Source of the DNA: Paracoccus tegillarcae
GTDB taxonomy: Bacteria > Pseudomonadota > Alphaproteobacteria > Rhodobacterales > Rhodobacteraceae
NCBI RefSeq assembly: GCF_002847305.1
Contig: NZ_CP025408.1
Coordinates: 1,757,001-1,821,000, forward strand
Length of the DNA: 64,000 bases
Direction of reading: 5' to 3'
Numbering within the stretch: position 1 is the stretch's first letter; the number at the start of each line of letters is the position of its first letter. This document shows, one piece after another, positions 40,297-48,103 of the stretch. The notes beneath the pieces are model-generated. The model did no database searches. It had not been told where the DNA came from and was given only the letters and a program-made list of their open reading frames with translations. The position numbers and the translations under genes are program-made.

Positions 40297-42392
40297 TGTG
40301 CTGCCTCGGGCAGGCGCAGGGCGCGACGATTGCTCAGCACCAGCGGCACGCATTGCTTTGGATCGTCATGGATGGTCACGCAGTCCAGACATTGGAAACA
40401 TTCAGAATAGTCGATCTGCCCGGTCTTTTTGATGGCCGAATAGTTGCAGCGCACCCGGCACAGCTGACAGGGCGTGCCACATTCCGCCCGCCGCGCGATC
40501 CAGTCGCGCCCGCGCAGCAAGCCGCCGATTGCCATGAACGCGCCTAGCGGGCACAGGTAGCGACAGAACCCCTTGAAGGTCACCAGCCCCAGCACCAGCC
40601 AGAACGCGGCATAGGCGACATAATACCAGTCGCGGATAAAGAAGGTGGTGATCGCGGTCTTGAAGGGCTCTATCTCGACGGCCTTGTCCAGATGACCGGG
40701 CGAAATCAGCATGGTCGCCACCAGCCCGGCCAGCGCTACGTATTTCACCCTCTTGAGCCGGGCATCCCACCGGGCCGAAGGTTCGATCCGGGGCAGCCGC
40801 AGCGCGCGGCCGATATGGTGGGCAAATTCCTGCAGCGCGCCGAACGGGCATAGCCAGCCGCAAAACAAGCCGCGCCCCCACAGCACAAAACCCAGAATCG
40901 CCGCCGCCCAGATCAGCAGCGAGAACGGATCATACAGCAGAAAGCTGAGACTGCGCCCGTCGATCAGCGCACGTCCCACGCCAAGCGGTGTGACGATGGA
41001 CAATTGCCCCTGTCCCCACCAGCCGATGAAACCCACCACGATGGCCAGAATGGTCAGCCGGATCGGTGTAAAGGCGGCCAATCCTGCCAGCCAGCTTTGC
41101 CGCAGCAGCAACAGGGGCAGCAGGACGCCCAAACCCACGGCCAGCAGGATCATGTCGGTCTGGCGGTTCTGCAGCGCCTCGCGCCACGGCGGCAGGGTCT
41201 GGATAACCTCTGGCGTCAGAAAGAAGCGCGGGTCAGAGGCATAGTCGACTGCGATATGCTGGCTGCCCAGTTCCGGCTGGAACATCCCGTGTTCGCGCAC
41301 CACCTGCACCTGCAATGCCCATTCCTGAACGGGGTTAAAGCCAAGCCGCCGGTCGGTGCGCAGGATCATCGCGGCACCGTCATGCAGCGCGGCGGGCACC
41401 TGATCCGACAGGCCGACCAGCAGATCAGCGTCGCGCAACGCAACCGGCAACCCGCCCTGCTCGGCGGTCAGACGATCCGGCGCGGTATTGCGTACGAAAT
41501 CCTCCGAGACCAACCCATGGCGGCCGGTATCAATGACCAGAAACGGCTCATCATCCGGAGAGATCTGTTGAAACGCCTGCAGCTCGCGCAGGGTGGCGTC
41601 GTTCAGCAGGGCGCGGGCAATCGCGGGCGGGCCGATATCGACCAGCCAGAGGTCAAGATAGGGCGCGTCGGGTTCGGCGGCGGCCTCCGGGTCATCATCC
41701 GCCCAGATCGTGCCGGCAAACAGCTGATCGACCTCGGCATTGCTGACGCGCTGATGCGCCACCAGCCCCTGCGCGACCAGATCATCCCAGGAAAGCGCTT
41801 CGTCATGGTCGGGATCGGGTGCGGCGGGCGGGCCGCTGGCCACGCCCTGCATCCGTTCCCGCGCAACTTGCAGAGCGGCGGCCAGCACGCTTTCATGTGC
41901 GATCCGCACGCTGGCCGTGGCCTTGGTCACCCCGTCCAGATAGACCAGATCACTGCCCGCCCCGCCGCGGCCATAGGCATTGCCCACGACCATAGGGTCC
42001 GCGATCGAAAGGCCGGGATATTGTTCGAAAAACGCATGGAACGGTGCCTGACCCAGCCCCGAGACGAAAATCGGCTCGTTATGGTCCAGCAGTTTCACAT
42101 CCAGAAACCGTCCGTTCAGATCCAGCGTGACCAGCGCATTGATCGGCGCGCCGGAAAAGCCGGGCAGCGGCGCCAGAGGCCCGGTCTCGAACACGTACCC
42201 GGCCAGTGCGCCGCCCGAATTCAACAGTTGGTAAACGCCGGTTTCGGTCAGTGCCTTGCCCAGTTCCATCGGTGGGCTGATCAGTGCCTCGATCCGTTCG
42301 CGCGGGCTGGGCGCAAGATCTTCTGCAGCCGCCTTGTGGGCGGGCAGGGCCATCAGCCCAAGAGCGAAGATCAGGACCAGCAGCATGCGCAT
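40293..42392 (-). CDS. NosR/NirI-like membrane flavo-iron-sulfur protein
   Basis: A 699-residue membrane redox protein. Order: signal peptide (1-23), a periplasmic FMN_bind domain (about 55-190) with the flavinylation-like segment DGVTKATASV, a second periplasmic region to about 420, then five or six membrane spans with two cysteine clusters CGWLCP and CRYLCP, and a C-terminal cytoplasmic part with CGTPCQLCRVRC and CFQCLDC motifs for iron-sulfur clusters. NosR and NirI carry electrons or regulate nitrous oxide and nitrite reductases; here the protein heads an operon with apbE and a three-part signalling set. It is divergent from the Sel1 gene. Confidence 0.85.
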   Translation of the reverse strand: MRMLLVLIFALGLMALPAHKAAAEDLAPSPRERIEALISPPMELGKALTETGVYQLLNSGGALAGYVFETGPLAPLPGFSGAPINALVTLDLNGRFLDVKLLDHNEPIFVSGLGQAPFHAFFEQYPGLSIADPMVVGNAYGRGGAGSDLVYLDGVTKATASVRIAHESVLAAALQVARERMQGVASGPPAAPDPDHDEALSWDDLVAQGLVAHQRVSNAEVDQLFAGTIWADDDPEAAAEPDAPYLDLWLVDIGPPAIARALLNDATLRELQAFQQISPDDEPFLVIDTGRHGLVSEDFVRNTAPDRLTAEQGGLPVALRDADLLVGLSDQVPAALHDGAAMILRTDRRLGFNPVQEWALQVQVVREHGMFQPELGSQHIAVDYASDPRFFLTPEVIQTLPPWREALQNRQTDMILLAVGLGVLLPLLLLRQSWLAGLAAFTPIRLTILAIVVGFIGWWGQGQLSIVTPLGVGRALIDGRSLSFLLYDPFSLLIWAAAILGFVLWGRGLFCGWLCPFGALQEFAHHIGRALRLPRIEPSARWDARLKRVKYVALAGLVATMLISPGHLDKAVEIEPFKTAITTFFIRDWYYVAYAAFWLVLGLVTFKGFCRYLCPLGAFMAIGGLLRGRDWIARRAECGTPCQLCRVRCNYSAIKKTGQIDYSECFQCLDCVTIHDDPKQCVPLVLSNRRALRLPEAAQ

Positions 42393-42432
42393 GACGGTCA
42401 GCCTAGCCGTGTGACATGGCCTGCCGGAATTC

Positions 42433-42441
42433 GACTTAGGT
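42433..42441. promoter_or_regulatory. GACTTAGGT element shared with the dehydrogenase promoter
   Basis: GACTTAGGT stands 16 bases from the palindrome at 42457 in the NosR/Sel1 divergent region. Its reverse complement ACCTAAGTC occurs at 43185-43193 upstream of the PQQ dehydrogenase. Nine identical bases in two short promoter regions could be a second regulatory motif or chance. Confidence 0.25.
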
Positions 42442-42456
42442 CTAGGGGGGATGTTA

Positions 42457-42468
42457 CGACCATGGTCC
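42457..42468. promoter_or_regulatory. Palindromic element CGACCATGGTCC, copy 2
   Basis: Identical to the block at 33408-33419. Here it lies 64 bases from the start of the NosR-like gene (minus strand) and 50 bases from the Sel1 gene (plus strand), a fitting position for a bidirectional activator site. Confidence 0.5.
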
Positions 42469-42518
42469 GGATGGGCAGACCGCGCCGCACGGCCTAGCCT
42501 GACCGGCAGGAGGAGGAC

Positions 42519-43073
42519 ATGCTGAACCGCATCATCAGGGCCGCCACCTGCATCGCCATCCTACTGGCGCTGCCCGTCTATGGGCAAGCGATCGAGGATG
42601 ACGGCGGCACGCTCAATCCCGACGAACTGAGCCTGGATCGGATGGCCAACAACGCCCGCGAGGGCAGGCTGGACATGATGACCTGCGCCTCGGGCTATCT
42701 GATGACCAAGAGGGGCGATCATGGCAGCGCGCGCGATACCTTTGGTGCCTGTGCCGATGCCGGCTACACCGCCGCGATGACCTGGATGAGCCAGTTGGAC
42801 AATAATGGTCTTGCCGGCCCCTATGATCCCGATTCCGCCGCAGAATGGAGCCGCCGCGCCGCCGAGGCGGGCGATCCTGTCGGCAAGTTCAACTATGGGC
42901 TGGATCTGATCCGAGGCTATGGCGTCGCGCGCGACGAGGCTGCGGGCCGCGCGCTGGTTGATGAGGCTGCCACAGCAGGCGTAGAGCCAGCAATCCGGCT
43001 GCGCAACGCAGGCTATGACCCCGACGAGGTGACCCCGGATGCCGATAACTGGCGTTACGGGCCGATGTTCTGA
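42519..43073 (+). CDS. Periplasmic Sel1/TPR-like repeat protein
   Basis: A 184-residue exported protein: signal peptide (residues 1-24), then Sel1-type helical repeats, clearest at residues about 108-140 (YDPDSAAEWSRRAAEAGDPVGKFNYG) shown by the key parts AAEWSRRAAEAGDP and GKFNYGLDLIRGYGV. Such repeats mediate protein contacts. A ribosome site GGAGGAGG precedes the ATG. The gene lies between the NosR-like operon and the PQQ dehydrogenase, reading toward the latter; a role in assembling or docking the dehydrogenase is only inferred from place. Confidence 0.75.
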   Translation: MLNRIIRAATCIAILLALPVYGQAIEDDGGTLNPDELSLDRMANNAREGRLDMMTCASGYLMTKRGDHGSARDTFGACADAGYTAAMTWMSQLDNNGLAGPYDPDSAAEWSRRAAEAGDPVGKFNYGLDLIRGYGVARDEAAGRALVDEAATAGVEPAIRLRNAGYDPDEVTPDADNWRYGPMF

Positions 43074-43283
43074 TCACCCCCAAGCCGACTGCAAATCGTG
43101 ATGGCTGAACGGCGCCCCAAGCGGCGTCCGCAGGTTTGATCACGCATGGGGCGTACTGCGAATCACGACCGGATTGTATCTCATACCTAAGTCTTACTAC
43201 GATACGAGAATTGATCGGTTTTCCGCCGGGTCGTTAACTCGGAGTTGCGTGCGCGTTAAGCGCCCACCCTGAGGGAGGAACCG

Positions 43284-45095
43284 ATGAAGTTACTTGGCGC
43301 GACCGCAATTGCGGCGATCATGATGACACTGCCCGCCGTGGCACAGGTCACAGAAGAGGATCTGGCAAGCGATCAGACTGTCACCCAGACGGTGCTGACC
43401 AATGGCATGGGGCGCGATCTGCAGCGCTTTAGCCCATTGGATCAGATCAACAAGGAAAACGTCAGCCAACTGGTGCCCGCATGGGCCTTTTCGATGGGCG
43501 GCGAAAAGCAGCGCGGACAAGAAGCGCAACCGCTGATCTATGACGGCATCATGTATGTCACCGGCTCTTACTCGCGGCTTTACGCCATCGACGTGAACAC
43601 CGGCGACGAGTTGTGGCAATATGACGCCCGCCTGCCCGAAGGCATCCTGCCCTGCTGCGATGTGGTCAACCGCGGTGCGGCGATCTATGGCGACAAGATC
43701 TTTTTCGGCACTCTGGACGCGCGCATCGTCGCGCTGGACCTGAAAACCGGCGACGTGGTCTGGCGTGACCAGATCGCGGATTACAAGGCGGGCTACAGCT
43801 ATACCGCCGCGCCGCTGATCGTGGACGGCATGGTCATCACCGGCAATTCCGGCGGCGAATTTGGCGTCGTTGGCGAAGTGCAGGCCCGCAATGCCGACAC
43901 CGGCGAGATGGTCTGGACCCGCCCGGTGATCGAAGGTCACATGGGCACGCTGAACGGCGAAGACAGCACCATGACCGGCACGCTGAACGCGACCTGGCCG
44001 GGCGATATGTGGAAAACCGGCGGCGGGGCGACCTGGTTGGGCGGCTCTTATGACGCTGACACCGATACGCTGGTCTTTGGCACCGGCAACCCGGCGCCGT
44101 GGAACAGCCATCTGCGCGATGCAGGGGCGCCGACCGAAGGCAATACCGGCGACAACCTCTATGCCGCCTCGCGCCTTGGCATCGACCCGAAAACCGGCGA
44201 GATCAAGTGGCACTTTCAGTCGACGCCGCGCGAAGGCTGGGATTATGACGGCGTGAACGAAGTCGTTGCCTTCACCGATTCCGAAGGCGCCAAGAAATTC
44301 GCCACCGCTGACCGGAACGGCTTTTTCTATGTGCTGAACCGCGAAGATGGCGCGTTCATGAATGCATGGCCCTTCGTCAAGGACATCACCTGGGCCAGCG
44401 GTATCGACGAGACCGGACGCCCGATCTTCAACGAGGACAACCGTCCCGGCGATCCTTCCGCTGCGACCGAGGGTCAAAAAGGCGAAACCGTGTTCTCGGC
44501 ACCCGGCTTCCTGGGTGGCAAGAACTGGATGCCCATGGCCTATAGCCAGAATACCGGGCTGTTCTATGTGCCGTCGAACGAATGGGGTATGGATATCTGG
44601 AACGAGCCTGTCGCCTACAAGCAGGGCGCGGCCTATCTGGGTTCGGGCTTTACCATCAAGCCGATGTACGAGGACCATATCGGCTCGCTGAAGGCCGTCG
44701 ATCCGATGACCGGCGAATGGAAGTGGGAATACAAGAACGAAGCCCCTCTGTGGAGCGGCGTGATGACCACCGCCGGCGGTCTGGTCTTCTTCGGCACACC
44801 CGAAGGCAAGTTCCTGGCGCTGGATGACGAAACCGGCGAAGAGCTGTGGTCGTTCCAGACCGGCTCGGGCATCGTCGGTCAGCCTGTGACCTGGGACATG
44901 GACGGGCAGCAATATGTCTCGATCGTCTCGGGCTGGGGTGGCGCCGTGCCTCTGTGGGGCGGCGAAGTTGCCAGCAAGGTCAACTATCTGAACCAGGGCG
45001 GCATGGTCTGGACGTTCCGGATCCCGACTGCGGCAAGTTCGGCCGCGGCTGATCCCGCCGAAGAGGCCCCGGCAGATGAGGCCTCCAGCGGCTGA
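43284..45095 (+). CDS. PQQ-dependent alcohol dehydrogenase, lanthanide-type (PedH/ExaA/XoxF superfamily)
   Basis: Periplasmic quinoprotein that oxidises alcohols and passes electrons to cytochrome c. The 603-residue protein has a signal peptide (1-21), an eight-bladed propeller with Trp-docking repeats, the adjacent-Cys ring C124-C125 ([12 protein letters not shown]), TGNPAPWN, and the active-site motif GWDYDG: catalytic Asp is D320 and an extra Asp, D322, stands two residues on. That extra Asp marks lanthanide-binding enzymes (XoxF, PedH) and is Ala/Ser/Thr in calcium enzymes. The N-terminal part resembles PedH/ExaA more than MxaF. The C-terminal 22 residues form an unusual Ala/Glu/Ser-rich tail. 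Ribosome site GGGAGGA precedes the ATG. Confidence 0.93.
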   Translation: MKLLGATAIAAIMMTLPAVAQVTEEDLASDQTVTQTVLTNGMGRDLQRFSPLDQINKENVSQLVPAWAFSMGGEKQRGQEAQPLIYDGIMYVTGSYSRLYAIDVNTGDELWQYDARLPEGILPCCDVVNRGAAIYGDKIFFGTLDARIVALDLKTGDVVWRDQIADYKAGYSYTAAPLIVDGMVITGNSGGEFGVVGEVQARNADTGEMVWTRPVIEGHMGTLNGEDSTMTGTLNATWPGDMWKTGGGATWLGGSYDADTDTLVFGTGNPAPWNSHLRDAGAPTEGNTGDNLYAASRLGIDPKTGEIKWHFQSTPREGWDYDGVNEVVAFTDSEGAKKFATADRNGFFYVLNREDGAFMNAWPFVKDITWASGIDETGRPIFNEDNRPGDPSAATEGQKGETVFSAPGFLGGKNWMPMAYSQNTGLFYVPSNEWGMDIWNEPVAYKQGAAYLGSGFTIKPMYEDHIGSLKAVDPMTGEWKWEYKNEAPLWSGVMTTAGGLVFFGTPEGKFLALDDETGEELWSFQTGSGIVGQPVTWDMDGQQYVSIVSGWGGAVPLWGGEVASKVNYLNQGGMVWTFRIPTAASSAAADPAEEAPADEASSG

Positions 45096-45137
45096 GACCG
45101 CAAGGCATACGCTCACTGCCAAAGTGGCATGACTGCT

Positions 45138-45168
45138 CCGCCAGCCTTGAGTTGGCGGGGCTTTTTCT
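45138..45168 (+). terminator. Intrinsic terminator after the PQQ dehydrogenase
   Basis: CCGCCA (45138-45143) pairs with TGGCGG (45153-45158) over a loop of nine bases, followed by GGCTTTTTC. The stem is short but GC-rich and the T run is good. It lies 43 bases after the dehydrogenase stop. Confidence 0.75.
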
Positions 45169-45337
45169 TTGGTCGGAGGGTGGCTTTTCGCTAGCCAAGG
45201 CAGCAGTTTGCGTGGTCGCGCCGATACCTTTCCGCCGCATGTCGAAGGAAAAGGGAACCACGGCCATCACCTGATTTGTGCAACAGAGCGCCACCGCCCT
45301 CTAAACGGGTCGCTATTTCTCAAAGGGATGCCGCCGA

Positions 45338-45537
45338 ATGGACCTGACCCAAATCCTGACATTTACCGGCGTCGCGGCAATGTTGGTCATGTCGCCCGGT
45401 CCAAACGGTCTGCTGATCGCCAAAACCGTTCCCACCTTGGGGCGCGCAGTTCGGGCTTTCAACGCGGTTTTCAGGCCTTCACCGGGGCCGTGTCCATCGG
45501 CTTCGGGTTGAAATTGTCTGCATTCAGTCAAGGCTGA
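45338..45537 (+). pseudogene. LysE/RhtB-family exporter remnant with internal deletion
   Basis: From the ATG at 45338 the frame encodes a clear LysE/RhtB N-terminus (first span, then MSPGPNGLLIAKTVPTLGR). Soon after this the matching sequence stops and the frame ends at a TGA at about 45509. In another frame the segment to the TGA at 45535-45537 reads FTGAVSIGFGLKLSAFSQ, which resembles the last membrane span of the same family (pattern GAVxIGLGLKLA). So about 130 residues of the middle are lost and the joint is out of frame. An intact amino-acid exporter is excluded. Confidence 0.65.
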
Positions 45538-45540
45538 AAG

Positions 45541-45634
45541 ATATTAATATTACATTATATTTATTTAATTAATTTGATATTAAATTAAAATAATGTTATT
45601 TTAATTAAAATAAGTAAATCAAATATTAAATTAA
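45541..45634. other. 94-base A+T island (5 G/C of 94) with a perfect inverted repeat
   Basis: Counted directly: only five G or C in 94 bases, in a GC-rich chromosome. It contains AATTAAAATAA (45583-45593) and TTATTTTAATT (45596-45606), a perfect 11-base inverted repeat around TG, and several ATATTAAAT-like repeats. It starts three bases after the transporter remnant and ends about 57 bases before the metallopeptidase ATG. It could be a curved-DNA or silencer target, a promoter up-element, or a scar of foreign DNA. Confidence 0.8.
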
Positions 45635-45691
45635 CGCCGCTCGCATGACCACGGCAATTGGGCGCAGCGGCGTCTGTGGCGGAGTGCCGAT

Positions 45692-48040
45692 ATGCGTTTC
45701 ATGTCCCAAGGGCTAATGGCTGCGGCAGTGCTGGTCGGTACGCTGATCCCGACCGCAGCCCCGGCGCTGAATATCGAGTTGGTTTACGACCCGAATATCC
45801 CCGGCGCGATTGATCCTTGTGTTCCCGCCTCAGATCCGTTGTTGCACTGTGGTCGCGACGCCGATCTTGCGCGGATCATGCGGGCGGCGGCAGATCACTG
45901 GTCCTCGATCATTCGCGACGATCAGGACATTCTGATCCGCTATGGCTGGCTATCACCCGAGGTAAGCAGCCTGCCGGACGCCAATGCCCTATCCTTGGAC
46001 GCTCAGGGTCTTCCGACCGAAGGCCGGATCCGAATCCCCGCCGATGAAAGCTATTTCTTCGACCCCACGCCCGATCTGGACGAGGAATATCCGATGCGCC
46101 CCAAACTACTGCGCACCATGCGCGAGGACGAGAATCTGGACGCCATTGTCGGTGACCCGATAGAGATATTCGAGGTCGCCTATAACGGCATGAATACCGA
46201 CATCAGATCTGACCTCCTTACCGCAGCGTTGCACGAGATCGGCCATATTCTTGGCTTTGACCGCGACATCATCTCGGCAGAGCCTGACCCGGTCTGTACC
46301 TCCGATGACCTGCAAATCGCGGTGCCGGGCTATGTCGCGGGTGCGGCAGGGGTAGCGCTGCTCGGTTTCAGCAATGCCGGCCGCGCGCAGGATTGTCAGC
46401 ACCTCGCGTTGGGCGGGATCGCCAGTTGTCGCCTTCCCACACCGGCTGGCCAAGACCCCGAGGACAACAACAGCACCGGGCCCAGCACCTCTCCCGGCAT
46501 TCGCCTGCATGAATGTGTCGAGCATCAGGCACTGATGTGGACGGGAATCTTGCCATGGCGGCGCGTGCGACCCGGTCTGGCCGAAATCGGCGCTCTGGCA
46601 ACGGCCGCGGGCTGGCAGGATATCCGGCTGCCACGCAGCTATCTGCGGCGCCAGGGCTTTCTGGATCAGCCGCAAACCTGGTTGGGGGGCCGTGTGCCCG
46701 GACCCGATGATCCGGTCTTTGTGGTCCGGCAGGCCGCGAATTCGCAGATCACCCGGTTGCGGGTGCGTCAGGATGCGGGGATCGACAGCCTCTATATCGC
46801 CGATAGCGACCGGGTCGTGGTCGAACAGGGGCGGCTGGCCGTGCGCGGCCTGACGACCATCGCCGGCGCATTCAGCGAAACCGGCCCCTTGCGCCCGCGA
46901 CCGCAGCCACCCCAGCAGGGCGACGTGGTGGTCCCGATGCAGGATACCAGCCTGCGCGTTCGACCTGACGCTTGGGCGGTCAGCGCCGAGATGATGATCG
47001 AACGCGGGGGGCGGTTGCAGATGCGCGGCGGATCAGCCCGCGTCGCGCGCCTGGAAAACGAAGGCGGCATCGACGGGCATGGCCGGGTTGAAATCGCCGA
47101 CAGGCTGGATTCCGAGGCGATGATCATCGCCCGTGGCGGGACGCTGCGGATCGTCACCGACAATCCGGCGCCGGGTTCGGTCACGACCTCGCCGCCGGTG
47201 GTGGATCTTGACGGGCAGGATTTCCTGCACATGCCCGATGCCTTGCTGCGTGCCGTAGAGGGCGATCTGGTCATCGACGCTATTCTGGCCGACCGGCTCA
47301 GCGCGCGGATCGAGGTCGGGCCCGGCCGCTCGATCACATTCGCGGATGGCTGGCAGCAAAGCTTTACCCAGAACGCCGCGCATCTGCTGCATCTCAGGGG
47401 CACCGCACCAGTGGCCGAAGTCCATGGTCACACCCGATTGGGCGGGCGTCTGGTTGTTGATGGGCTGGGCCGCTTTACAGGTGATCTGGTGCTGGAGCTG
47501 TCTGCCCAGTTGGAACTGGATGCCACCGGCCAGCCGGGGCAGGGCGATCTGGTGATCGTCGATGGCACCGCAACCCTGGGCGGCGATCTGACCCTGCGGC
47601 TTGCGCCGGGCTATGTGCCGGCGGCGGGCGATGAAATCCCGCTGGTGACCTATGCGGCGCATAGCGGTCAGTTCAACACCATCACATGGCCGGAACTGTC
47701 GCCGGGGCTGGTCTTTGGCATCGACTATCGTGATGACGGCGCTTTTGCGGTGGTCCGGATCGGGTGCAGTGGCGCGCCCACGATCCTGGGCACAGAGAGT
47801 GCCGATATCCTGACCGGCACCGCCGGCGACGATACGATCTTCGGGCTGGGCGGGGACGATGTGATTCTGGGCGCTGGCGGCAATGACTGTATCGATGGCG
47901 GCGCCGGCAACGACGTCATCACTGCCGGACCCGGCGACGACACGGTTGATGCAGGCGCGGGGCAAAACATCGTTTCGGGCGGCGCCGGCACCGACCAATG
48001 CGTCGGCGGAGGGCTGATCCAGGGCTGTGAAGGTCCCTGA
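45692..48040 (+). CDS. Secreted zinc metallopeptidase with beta-rich middle and RTX repeats
   Basis: A 782-residue exported protein. Residues 1-25 look like a signal peptide. Residues about 26-330 form a metallopeptidase-like domain with HEIGHILGFDRD (H181, E182, H185) and further Cys/His pairs. Residues about 345-690 are beta-rich, with repeats reminiscent of autotransporter passengers (GDLVIVDGTATLGGDLTLRL). Residues about 690-775 are five or six RTX calcium repeats such as GTAGDDTIFGLGGDDVILG. The metzincin third ligand should stand at position 191, which is Arg; Asp190 or Asp192 could replace it, or the site is a gluzincin-like variant. No exporter genes are nearby. Function beyond secreted protease is not known. 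Confidence 0.72.
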   Translation: MRFMSQGLMAAAVLVGTLIPTAAPALNIELVYDPNIPGAIDPCVPASDPLLHCGRDADLARIMRAAADHWSSIIRDDQDILIRYGWLSPEVSSLPDANALSLDAQGLPTEGRIRIPADESYFFDPTPDLDEEYPMRPKLLRTMREDENLDAIVGDPIEIFEVAYNGMNTDIRSDLLTAALHEIGHILGFDRDIISAEPDPVCTSDDLQIAVPGYVAGAAGVALLGFSNAGRAQDCQHLALGGIASCRLPTPAGQDPEDNNSTGPSTSPGIRLHECVEHQALMWTGILPWRRVRPGLAEIGALATAAGWQDIRLPRSYLRRQGFLDQPQTWLGGRVPGPDDPVFVVRQAANSQITRLRVRQDAGIDSLYIADSDRVVVEQGRLAVRGLTTIAGAFSETGPLRPRPQPPQQGDVVVPMQDTSLRVRPDAWAVSAEMMIERGGRLQMRGGSARVARLENEGGIDGHGRVEIADRLDSEAMIIARGGTLRIVTDNPAPGSVTTSPPVVDLDGQDFLHMPDALLRAVEGDLVIDAILADRLSARIEVGPGRSITFADGWQQSFTQNAAHLLHLRGTAPVAEVHGHTRLGGRLVVDGLGRFTGDLVLELSAQLELDATGQPGQGDLVIVDGTATLGGDLTLRLAPGYVPAAGDEIPLVTYAAHSGQFNTITWPELSPGLVFGIDYRDDGAFAVVRIGCSGAPTILGTESADILTGTAGDDTIFGLGGDDVILGAGGNDCIDGGAGNDVITAGPGDDTVDAGAGQNIVSGGAGTDQCVGGGLIQGCEGP

Positions 48041-48103
48041 GGCTGCACGGCTGTCGCGGTTGGCCTATTGAAATCAGGGTGATTTTTCCTGATAAGCCGA
48101 TTT

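Larger units (their letters stand above)
45096..45691. other. 596-base accessory stretch without an intact gene
   Basis: Contains, in order, a terminator for the dehydrogenase (45138-45168), about 170 bases with no recognised feature, a LysE/RhtB transporter remnant (45338-45537) and an almost pure A+T segment (45541-45634), then the promoter region of the metallopeptidase gene. It looks like a site of deletion and insertion. Confidence 0.6.

Noticed and set aside
45169..45537. 122-residue open frame after the PQQ dehydrogenase as a real gene
   Set aside because: Only its last 30 residues resemble a protein family (LysE last span); the first 90 overlap the terminator and have no coding character.
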